From an uncultured Acidimicrobiales bacterium (GTDB taxonomy: Bacteria > Actinomycetota > Acidimicrobiia > Acidimicrobiales > SZUA-35): a stretch of DNA of 64,000 nucleotides. This document shows, one piece after another, positions 31,453 through 38,772 of the stretch. How positions within the stretch are numbered: the first letter of the stretch is position 1; every line of letters starts with the position of its first letter. Where the stretch lies: positions 48,259-112,258 of the forward strand of contig CALEWY010000009.1 in NCBI GenBank assembly GCA_937925335.1. The letters run 5' to 3'. A program made the position numbers and the translations under genes. Under the pieces are notes generated by a model. That model ran no database searches and was not told the DNA's origin. It was given only the letters and a program-made list of their open reading frames with translations.

Positions 31453-33858
31453 TTGCTTTCTCTTCTCGCAGCCGAGGGCCCATCGGTCCCGGAAGTCTTC
31501 GATCTCGTCTGGCTGATTCCAGCCATCATGGCGAGCTCGTTTGCGTTCATTCTCTTCTTCGCAAAGCGCCTCAAGATTCAGGCGCACTGGATCGGCATCC
31601 CCGCCGTCACCGCATGTTTCATCTTCTCGCTGGTGATCGCCGCCAACTGGATCGGCTATACCCACGACGTCGCTGATTCCCACTCGGCTGAGTCGCACAG
31701 CTCTGATTCAAAGAGTGAGGACGGCGACCACTCCGACGAAGAGGGCGTCGGCGCATCCGATGAGTCGGCCGCCCCGTTCGTCAACGCCGAAGACGTTGTC
31801 GTCACTCAATGCGGCTCTGACTCGCACGGTGATGATCACGGCGACGACCACTCCGACGAAGGCGACCACTCCGACGGTGAAGCGTTTGGTGCGGGAGAGA
31901 CGGCGATGGGCGCCGATCTCGAACTCGCAGTGTCTGAAGAAGGCGAAGAAGGCCACTCGAGCCCGTGCCCCGTGATCAATGAGGTCACGTGGTTCGAAAA
32001 CGGCGGATCGGCCGCCGAGGGTGGCTCCGACATCAAGATCGGCACCTTCGTCGATGGCCAGTCGGTCATGCTCCTCGTCGTCGTCACCTTTATCTCGATG
32101 CTGGTGCACATCTACTCGACCGACTACGTCAACGGCGACCGTCGCTACACGCACTACTTCGCCTTCCTCTCGCTCTTCACAGCCTCGATGCTGTTCATGG
32201 TCCTCTCCTCGAGCACGATCCAGCTGATCGTCGGTTGGGAGCTGGTGGGCGTCTGTTCCTTTGCGTTGATCGGCCATTGGTGGGAGGAGAAACCAAACTC
32301 CGACGCCGCCCTCAAGGCCTTCCTCACCAACCGCGTTGGCGATATCGGCCTCTTGGTCGGCATGATCATCCTCTACTTCGCCGCAGGTAAGACCTTCTCG
32401 ATCGCAACGATCAACGAGATGGCCGTCTCCGGCGAGATCTCGCAGAACACCCTCCTCGTCGCCGGCTTGTTCCTCATGGGCGCCGTGATGTCGAAGTCCG
32501 GCCAGTTCGTCCTTCACACTTGGCTTCCAGACGCCATGGCCGGACCAACGCCGGTTTCCGCGCTGATCCATGCCGCCACGATGGTGGTTGCTGGCGTCTA
32601 CTTGATCGGCCGCCTCTACGCCGTGTTCTTCATCGGCTTCGGTATCGACGGCGGAACGCTCAATGCCATGGCCCTCATCGGCGGCATCACCTGTGCGATG
32701 GCCGGTCTGCTTGCGTTCGTGCAGAACGACATCAAGAAGGTTCTTGCCTACTCGACGGTCTCCCAGCTCGGCTACATGGTGCTCGCCCTCGGCGTCGGTG
32801 CGTACACCGCAGCCATGTTCCACCTCTTCACCCACGCCATCTTCAAGGCGTGTCTCTTCCTCGGAGCCGGTTCGGTCAGCCACGCATGCCACCACAGCTT
32901 CGACATGAAGGCCGACATGGGTGGCCTCCGCAAGTACATGCCGAAGACGTTCTGGACGTTCATGATTGCGTCCGGCGCACTCGCTGGTATGCCGCCGCTC
33001 GCCGGCTTCTGGAGCAAGGACGAAATCCTCGTCGGCGCTGGCGCCTTCCCCGGCACCGGCGGCAACGGCACCTTCACCATCCCGTTCATCTTCGGAATGG
33101 CCGCCGCCGCGATGACCGCTGGCTACATGACCCGAGTGATCTGGCTCACCTTCTTCGGTGACTACCGGGGCGACACCACGCCGCACGAGTCCGGCCCCCG
33201 TATCACGACGCCGCTCATCATCTTGGCGATCGGTTCGGTGTTCGCTGGCTTCTTGAACGTGCCGAAGCAGCTTCCACTGATCGGTAGCAAGATCGGCCTC
33301 ACGTTCGAAGAGTGGGTCGAGCCCGCTGGTGTTTCGACCTTCCCGATCATCGATCACGGCAAACCGAGTCTTGGTCTCGCGATCTTGGCAACTGGCTTCG
33401 GAATGGCTGCCATCGTTGTTGTGTGGCAGTACTACAAGAAGCTCTACTCGATCGACCGCAAGGCCACCGAGTACACCAGCCACTGGGCTGACAAGAACGG
33501 TCTCCTCAAGGCTGGCCACACCATGCTCGTCGAGAAGTACTACCTCGATCATCTCTACACCGACACGATCGCCGGCGGGACCAAGGGACCACTCGCTCGT
33601 GGTACGTACTGGTTCAACCAGAACGTGCTCGACGGCATCGTCAATACCGCCGGCAAGAGTGCAACCGTCGCCGGTCGCTTCATCTACAAGTACATCGACC
33701 AGGGAGCCATCGACGGCTCGGTCAACGGCGCCGGGGCCGGCGCAGCCAGTTGGGGTCAGGCACTGCGCCGGATCCAATCGGGCAAGGTTCGTTCATACGC
33801 AAGCTTGATGTTCGGCGCCGCTGCCATGTTGGCCGCAGTGTTCATCATCGCTGTCTAG
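31453..33858 (+). CDS. nuoL: NADH-quinone oxidoreductase subunit L with His/acid-rich loop (complex I-2)
   Basis: Antiporter-like subunit of 801 residues. TTG 31453 is the best available start (AGGG 9 nt upstream), so the N-terminus is less certain. Pump residues: Glu in VGWELVGVCSFALIG, Lys in MSKSGQFVLHTWLPDAM and Lys in GFWSKDEILVG. Between helices 2 and 3 (residues ~71-192, 31663-32029) is a ~120-residue hydrophilic loop very rich in Asp, Ser, His and Glu, with repeats such as DHSDEGDHSDG and two cysteines (Cys120, Cys172). By E. coli topology this loop is on the outer face, so a disulfide and metal binding are possible. It lacks the coiled-coil insertion of NuoL1. Confidence 0.94.
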   Translation: MLSLLAAEGPSVPEVFDLVWLIPAIMASSFAFILFFAKRLKIQAHWIGIPAVTACFIFSLVIAANWIGYTHDVADSHSAESHSSDSKSEDGDHSDEEGVGASDESAAPFVNAEDVVVTQCGSDSHGDDHGDDHSDEGDHSDGEAFGAGETAMGADLELAVSEEGEEGHSSPCPVINEVTWFENGGSAAEGGSDIKIGTFVDGQSVMLLVVVTFISMLVHIYSTDYVNGDRRYTHYFAFLSLFTASMLFMVLSSSTIQLIVGWELVGVCSFALIGHWWEEKPNSDAALKAFLTNRVGDIGLLVGMIILYFAAGKTFSIATINEMAVSGEISQNTLLVAGLFLMGAVMSKSGQFVLHTWLPDAMAGPTPVSALIHAATMVVAGVYLIGRLYAVFFIGFGIDGGTLNAMALIGGITCAMAGLLAFVQNDIKKVLAYSTVSQLGYMVLALGVGAYTAAMFHLFTHAIFKACLFLGAGSVSHACHHSFDMKADMGGLRKYMPKTFWTFMIASGALAGMPPLAGFWSKDEILVGAGAFPGTGGNGTFTIPFIFGMAAAAMTAGYMTRVIWLTFFGDYRGDTTPHESGPRITTPLIILAIGSVFAGFLNVPKQLPLIGSKIGLTFEEWVEPAGVSTFPIIDHGKPSLGLAILATGFGMAAIVVVWQYYKKLYSIDRKATEYTSHWADKNGLLKAGHTMLVEKYYLDHLYTDTIAGGTKGPLARGTYWFNQNVLDGIVNTAGKSATVAGRFIYKYIDQGAIDGSVNGAGAGAASWGQALRRIQSGKVRSYASLMFGAAAMLAAVFIIAV

Positions 33859-33876
33859 TTACTGCCATTGGGTACG

Positions 33877-33896
33877 TGCAGTCCTGGCGGACTGCA
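33877..33896 (+). other. Hairpin in the nuoL2-nuoM2 gap
   Basis: TGCAGTCC (33877-33884) pairs with GGACTGCA (33889-33896), loop TGGC, 8 bp perfect, not followed by a T-run. A second small stem GGCTG/CAGCC (33911-33923) ends on the base before the nuoM2 ATG. Probably an RNA-processing or translation-control structure rather than a terminator. Confidence 0.5.
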
Positions 33897-33923
33897 TCTT
33901 GAAAGAAGAGGGCTGAAGCAGCC

Positions 33924-35483
33924 ATGGAAAACGCGTTTCTCCAAGACTGGGGTATCACCCTCATGGTCTTCCTGCCGCTGGTGGGTGCACTGATCATGAT
34001 GGCGATCCCAGGATCGCGAGAGGAAGATCACAAGCTGGTGGCGTTCGTGACGTCGATCGTCACCGCCGCTGTTGGTTTCTGGCTCGTCATCGACTTCTGG
34101 AACCTCGGCAAGAGCGAGTGGGCCAACCTCCACTACACGGTCGACAAAAACTGGATCAGCGTCATCGACGCCCGCTACCTCGTTGCCGTCGACGGCATCT
34201 CGATCCCGCTGATCGCCCTCACCCTGCTCGTGGTGCCACTGGTTCTCATCTACTCCTGGAACCACATTCCAAACCCGGGGAACCCCAAAGCGTTCCTCAT
34301 GCTCATCCTCGTGCTGCACACCGGCATGCTCGGAAGCTTCGTGGCCCAAGACCTCGTCTTGTTCTTCGTCTTCTTCGAGGTTGTCCTGCTCCCGATGTAC
34401 TTCATGATCGGTGTTTGGGGCGGCGACGACCGGCTCTACGCCTCGATCAAGTTCTTCCTCTACACGCTCTTCGGATCAGCACTCATGCTGGTCAGCTTCC
34501 TCGCTCTCTACTGGGTCACCGGTTCTGAGACCTTCACCATGCAGGGCCTTGCCGCTGGCGTTGAAACAAACGATGTCAAGCTCGGCACTCAGGTGCTGAT
34601 CTTCGGTGGCATGTTCTTGGGCTTTGGCATCAAGGTCCCCATGTTCCCGTTCCACACTTGGCTGCCTGATGCTCATACCCAGGCCCCAACACAGGGTTCG
34701 GTCATCCTGGCCGCTGTGCTCTTGAAGCTCGGCACCTACGGCTTCATCCGCATCGCGATCCAGATCCTCCCCGAAGCCGCCATCGAGTGGGCTCCGTGGA
34801 TCGGTCTCCTCGCGGTGATCGGCATCATTTACGGCGCACTCGGCTGTCTTGCACAAACCGATATGAAGCGTCTCATCGCCTTCTCATCCGTTGCCCATAT
34901 GGGTTACGTGATGCTCGGCATCGCAACCCTGACCGACTTCGGCATGAACGCCGCCATCTTTGGCATGGTTGCTCACGGCCTCATCACCGGCATGTTGTTC
35001 TTCATCGCCGGTTCGGTGAAGGATCGCTATCACACCCTTGAGATCAAGCGCCTCGGCGGCCTTCTCGTCCAGGCTCCGAAGATGGGTTGGATCCTCGGCT
35101 TCTGCGTGATGGCCTCGCTCGGTCTTCCTGGCCTCGCCGGATTCTGGGGCGAGTTCCCGGCGATCCTTGCGGCCTACCAGCCGAACGGCAATCTCCCCGT
35201 TGGTCTCTTCCGGGTCTACATGGTGATCGCTGCCATCGGCACCGTGCTCGCCGCTGGTTACCTCCTGTGGCTCCTTCAGCGCACCGCCTTTGGTACACCC
35301 TCTGAGGAGTTTGAGGACGATCCCGAGATCCACGACATGGTCTTGACCGAGTGGATTGCCTGGGTGCCGCTTCTCGTGCTGATCGTCTTGTTCGGTTTCG
35401 TGCCGAACATCATCTTCGACCTCACCGACGGTGCCGTCACCGGTTTCGCTGACGCCATCACCGACGCTGCGGCCGGAAAGTAA
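33924..35483 (+). CDS. nuoM: NADH-quinone oxidoreductase subunit M (complex I-2)
   Basis: Antiporter-like subunit of 519 residues, normal length. Pump residues: Glu in FFVFFEVVLLPMYFMIG, Lys in GFGIKVPMFPFHTWLPDAHTQAPTQGSV and Glu in GLAGFWGEFPAIL. SD GAGGG about 11 nt before ATG 33924. It lacks the D-H-S-E-E tail of NuoM1. Ends 6 bp before nuoN2. Confidence 0.95.
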   Translation: MENAFLQDWGITLMVFLPLVGALIMMAIPGSREEDHKLVAFVTSIVTAAVGFWLVIDFWNLGKSEWANLHYTVDKNWISVIDARYLVAVDGISIPLIALTLLVVPLVLIYSWNHIPNPGNPKAFLMLILVLHTGMLGSFVAQDLVLFFVFFEVVLLPMYFMIGVWGGDDRLYASIKFFLYTLFGSALMLVSFLALYWVTGSETFTMQGLAAGVETNDVKLGTQVLIFGGMFLGFGIKVPMFPFHTWLPDAHTQAPTQGSVILAAVLLKLGTYGFIRIAIQILPEAAIEWAPWIGLLAVIGIIYGALGCLAQTDMKRLIAFSSVAHMGYVMLGIATLTDFGMNAAIFGMVAHGLITGMLFFIAGSVKDRYHTLEIKRLGGLLVQAPKMGWILGFCVMASLGLPGLAGFWGEFPAILAAYQPNGNLPVGLFRVYMVIAAIGTVLAAGYLLWLLQRTAFGTPSEEFEDDPEIHDMVLTEWIAWVPLLVLIVLFGFVPNIIFDLTDGAVTGFADAITDAAAGK

Positions 35484-35489
35484 GCCTCG

Positions 35490-36989
35490 ATGCTGTCCAC
35501 CATTCTCGCCCAGGCCATCGAACGGCCCGAGATCGATTGGCATGCCGTCTCGCCTGAGCTTTTGTTGCTCGGTGGCGGTGCGCTGGTCACGGTCATCGAC
35601 CTGATCTTCTTGGAGCGCGCCCGGCGCTTCATGCCGACGCTCACCAGCTTGGTGTTCCTCGTCGCACTCGTTCCGGTCCTCACCCTGTGGGGACAAGGCG
35701 ACGATCTGCCTCGAGTCATGTGGGATGGCGCCTACGTCGTCGACAACTACTCGTTGGTTCTCAAGGGCCTGTTCTTGTTGAGCGGCTACGTCATCGTGTT
35801 GTTGTCGACCAACTACATGAGCGAGGGCGACTACTACGACTCGGAGTACTACCAGCTGATCTCGGCGTCGGTGCTCGGCATGTTGGTGATGACCTCTGCG
35901 CGAGACCTGGTGAGCATCTTCGTTGCGATCGAGCTTGTCTCGATCCCCGCCTACCTCATGGCCGCATGGCGTAAGCGAGATCTCAAGTCGAACGAAGCTG
36001 GCTTGAAGTACATGCTGATGGGTGTCTTCGCTTCGGCGATTCTTCTCTACGGCATGTCCTTGCTCTACGGCCTTTCGGGCAGCACAAAGCTCTCCGACAT
36101 CGCCGAGACGATCTCGATTGGTGAATCCAAGCCGATCATCACATTGGCCATCGTGTTCACGGTGATTGGGTTTGGCTTCAAGGTTTCCGCGGTTCCGTTC
36201 CACACGTGGGCGCCTGACACCTATGAGGGTGCCCCGACGCCGCTGACCGCCTTCTTGTCTGTCGCATCGAAAGCGGCGGGTTTCGTCGCACTCGTCACCG
36301 TCGTGATCATTGCGTTCCCCGGTCAGGCTGAAGTGGTCGAGCCGCTCATGTGGGTCTTCTCAGCTCTCACGATGACCGTCGGCAACCTGATCGCTCTTCG
36401 TCAGACCAACCTCGTTCGTATGCTCGCCTACTCGGGCATCGCCCAGGCCGGCTACATGATGGCGCCACTTGCGGTCTACGGGGGTATCGAAGATCGAGCC
36501 GCCTCGGCCGTTGTGACCTACCTGGTCATCTACGCCGCCATGAACCTCGGTGCGTTCGCCGTGGTGATCATCGCCGCTCGCAAGACCCGCTCGGCGGAGA
36601 TCTCGAGCTACGGCGGTTTGTTCAACTACGCACCGGGCCTCACGGTTGCGATGACGTTCTTCTTGTTCTCGCTCGCCGGCATCCCACCCGTTGGTGGCTG
36701 GTGGGCGAAGTTCGAGATCTTCCGCATTCTCACCGAGGGCAACGAAGTCGGCGGCATCTCGCTCGCTGTCATCGCTGCTGTCAACGCCGTGATCGCCGCG
36801 TTCTACTACCTGAGCATCGCGAAGCAGATGTGGTTCATGCCAGCGCCGGACGGTGACGAAACACCAATCTCGATCCCGCCGTCACTCGCTGCCGCTGTTG
36901 GCATCACCCTTGCCGTCACGATCGTGACCGGTGTCTTGCCCGGTCTCGTCAGCGAAATGACCGACTTCGTCAACGTCGCTCTGCCGTAA
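35490..36989 (+). CDS. nuoN: NADH-quinone oxidoreductase subunit N (complex I-2)
   Basis: Antiporter-like subunit of 499 residues. Motifs: FVAIELVSIPAYLMAAWRKRD, GFGFKVSAVPFHTWAPDTYEGAPTPLTAFLSVASKA and LAYSGIAQAGYMM. It lacks the acidic insert of NuoN1. Last nuo gene of operon 2; 18 bp before the methyltransferase gene, with a small hairpin in the gap. Confidence 0.95.
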   Translation: MLSTILAQAIERPEIDWHAVSPELLLLGGGALVTVIDLIFLERARRFMPTLTSLVFLVALVPVLTLWGQGDDLPRVMWDGAYVVDNYSLVLKGLFLLSGYVIVLLSTNYMSEGDYYDSEYYQLISASVLGMLVMTSARDLVSIFVAIELVSIPAYLMAAWRKRDLKSNEAGLKYMLMGVFASAILLYGMSLLYGLSGSTKLSDIAETISIGESKPIITLAIVFTVIGFGFKVSAVPFHTWAPDTYEGAPTPLTAFLSVASKAAGFVALVTVVIIAFPGQAEVVEPLMWVFSALTMTVGNLIALRQTNLVRMLAYSGIAQAGYMMAPLAVYGGIEDRAASAVVTYLVIYAAMNLGAFAVVIIAARKTRSAEISSYGGLFNYAPGLTVAMTFFLFSLAGIPPVGGWWAKFEIFRILTEGNEVGGISLAVIAAVNAVIAAFYYLSIAKQMWFMPAPDGDETPISIPPSLAAAVGITLAVTIVTGVLPGLVSEMTDFVNVALP

Positions 36990-37002
36990 GCCCGCTCGGG
37001 CT
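36989..37002 (+). other. Small hairpin between nuoN2 and the MidA-like gene
   Basis: AGCCC (36989-36993) pairs with GGGCT (36998-37002), loop GCTC, starting at the last base of the nuoN2 stop and ending 5 nt before ATG 37008. It could mask the ribosome site of the downstream gene, much like the hairpin before nuoD2. Confidence 0.4.
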
Positions 37003-37007
37003 CATCG

Positions 37008-37985
37008 ATGGAATCACCAGAACGCTTCGACGCCTACGTCGAGCGTGTGTTGTATAGCCCCGATGGGTTCTACGCGTCTGGACGCGGCATCGCTGGGCGT
37101 CGCGGCGATTTCATCACCAGCCCTGAAGTCGGGCCGCTCTTCGGAGCGGTGGTTGCTCGTTGGCTCGATTCGGTTTGGGACGAGCTCGGCCAGCCAGCCG
37201 ACTTCCGCGTGATCGATGCAGGCACGGGGCCTGGAACACTCTTGCGGTCGCTGCGCCTTGCCGCCCCACGATGTGCCGAAGCCTGGACACTGATCGGTGT
37301 GGATGTCGCCGTCGACGATGTGCGTGAAGGAGATGGGTTCACACTTCAGCCCGAGCTCCCCGATGACCTCGACGGTGCCATCGTCATCGCGAACGAACTG
37401 CTCGACAACGTCCCCTTCCGGTGGATCGAACACACGGCGGACGGCTTGCGAGACGTTCACGTGGTCGACGGTGCCGGCGCCGTTGGTGACGTACTGGCCC
37501 CAGACAACGTTCCCGCAGCCGTCGCAGAGATCCCCGTCGGATCATCAGCCCCGCTGCTCGAGCAAGCTCGAACCTGGGTCGAACGAGTGCGAGCGAACGG
37601 TGCCGCGCGGGTTCTGGTCTTTGACTACGGAATGTTGAGCACTGCTGAACTCGCACAGCGTGGCGGGTGGCTGCGGACCTATCAGGGGCACGGTCGAAGC
37701 GACGACCCGTTTGCTGACCCAGGCCGCCTCGATATCACGACCGACATTGCCGTCGACCAGTTTCCGGAGCCAACGACCGTCTTGCGACAGACCGAGTTCT
37801 TGGCTGCCCACGGAATCGACGATCTCGTGGCGGAGGGACGAGCGTTCTGGAAGGCAAACGCCGCGAAACCCAACCTCGATGCGTATCGAATGCGAAGCCG
37901 CATCGGTGAGGCCGAGGCATTGCTCGATCCCGACGGCCTGGGTTCATGGCTCGCCTTGGAGTGGGCTGCTCGTGCTGAGGAGTAG
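37008..37985 (+). CDS. MidA/NDUFAF7-family SAM-dependent methyltransferase (candidate complex I assembly factor)
   Basis: Product of 325 residues of the DUF185/MidA family. Family signature RRGDFITSPEVGPLFG near the N-terminus, a SAM site VIDAGTGPGTLLR, then VIANELLDNVPFRW, LVFDYG and YQGHGRSDDPFADPGRLDITTDI. The eukaryotic homologue NDUFAF7 symmetrically dimethylates an arginine of NDUFS2 (NuoD homologue) and is needed for complex I assembly. Here the gene lies 18 bp after nuoN2, and NuoD2 has that arginine (Arg69, HRG) while NuoD1 has Thr. The inference is that this enzyme modifies NuoD2. Family call is firm; the substrate is inference. Confidence 0.85.
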   Translation: MESPERFDAYVERVLYSPDGFYASGRGIAGRRGDFITSPEVGPLFGAVVARWLDSVWDELGQPADFRVIDAGTGPGTLLRSLRLAAPRCAEAWTLIGVDVAVDDVREGDGFTLQPELPDDLDGAIVIANELLDNVPFRWIEHTADGLRDVHVVDGAGAVGDVLAPDNVPAAVAEIPVGSSAPLLEQARTWVERVRANGAARVLVFDYGMLSTAELAQRGGWLRTYQGHGRSDDPFADPGRLDITTDIAVDQFPEPTTVLRQTEFLAAHGIDDLVAEGRAFWKANAAKPNLDAYRMRSRIGEAEALLDPDGLGSWLALEWAARAEE

Positions 37986-37997
37986 CCTGTTCGGCTG

Positions 37998-38630
37998 ATG
38001 GAAGCGACCGAACGTGAAGCCCTCACGAGGGCCCGAATCGCACAAGCGGCGCTCGAGCTGACCGACGAGGTTGGGTTGAGCGGCCTGTCGATGCGCAAGC
38101 TCGGCGCAACGCTTGGTGTTGAGGCGATGTCGCTCTATCACCACGTCGCAAACAAGGACGATCTCCTCGACGCCCTTCTCGAGGAGCTGTATCTCAACAT
38201 CCAGTTGCCGACCCAGGTCCCAGAGGATGATTGGGAGACGGCGCTGCGGGTTGGTCTTCGAGCCTTCCACGACGTCATCATCAGCCACCCAGCGGCGCTC
38301 GAACTCTTCTCATCGCGTGCCGCGCCGAGTACAGCAGCATTCAACGTGTTGGTCTGGGCGTTCGGGCGTTTCGAAGCGGTCGGTCTCGACACGGTCACGG
38401 CGAACCATGCTCTGCACTTTGCCGTTTCGTTCGTCATTGGCTTTTCCGCCGCCGAGAACGGTTCGATGGCGCAGATGCGAAGTGGTGGCGGTCTCGACGC
38501 CGACTCGATTGACGATGCTGAGATCGCCGAGTCCGTTCGCCTGATGCAAGCGATGACCAGCGACGAGATGTTCACGAGCGGCCTTGACACCGTCGTCGCC
38601 GGCCTTCGCGCAAAGTACGACCTGCCCTAG
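37998..38630 (+). CDS. TetR-family transcriptional regulator
   Basis: Product of 210 residues. The N-terminal helix-turn-helix domain is typical: RIAQAALELTDEVGLSGLSMRKLGATLGVEAMSLYHHVANKDDLLDAL (about 14-61). The C-terminal ligand domain is alpha-helical and resembles the TetR C-terminal class that follows the sequence LYHHV. Starts 12 bp after the MidA-like gene, possibly in the same transcript. The target may be the adjacent acs gene or its own operon; no operator is recognised. Confidence 0.9.
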   Translation: MEATEREALTRARIAQAALELTDEVGLSGLSMRKLGATLGVEAMSLYHHVANKDDLLDALLEELYLNIQLPTQVPEDDWETALRVGLRAFHDVIISHPAALELFSSRAAPSTAAFNVLVWAFGRFEAVGLDTVTANHALHFAVSFVIGFSAAENGSMAQMRSGGGLDADSIDDAEIAESVRLMQAMTSDEMFTSGLDTVVAGLRAKYDLP

Positions 38631-38772
38631 GGGCTCCGATGCTGCCTCGGCGAGTGGGGTTGCCCCAAGCAACCGCGAGCAGAACCGTCGAACCAGCCTC
38701 GCCGCCACTTGGGCAGATCTTGGCTGCGCTGGCTACGGTTGGCCGGCGTCTTGAGTCAGCGAAGGGGAAGAC

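Noticed and set aside
31708..33777. 689-codon minus-strand frame opposite nuoL2
   Set aside because: It is the antisense shadow of a clear nuoL gene, with His/Glu/Arg-rich composition typical of the complement of GC-rich membrane-protein codons.
25964..36989. Second nuo operon considered as a recent duplication or assembly duplicate
   Set aside because: Gene content differs (no EFG), proteins differ in length and key residues throughout, and only the 59-bp junction repeat is near-identical.
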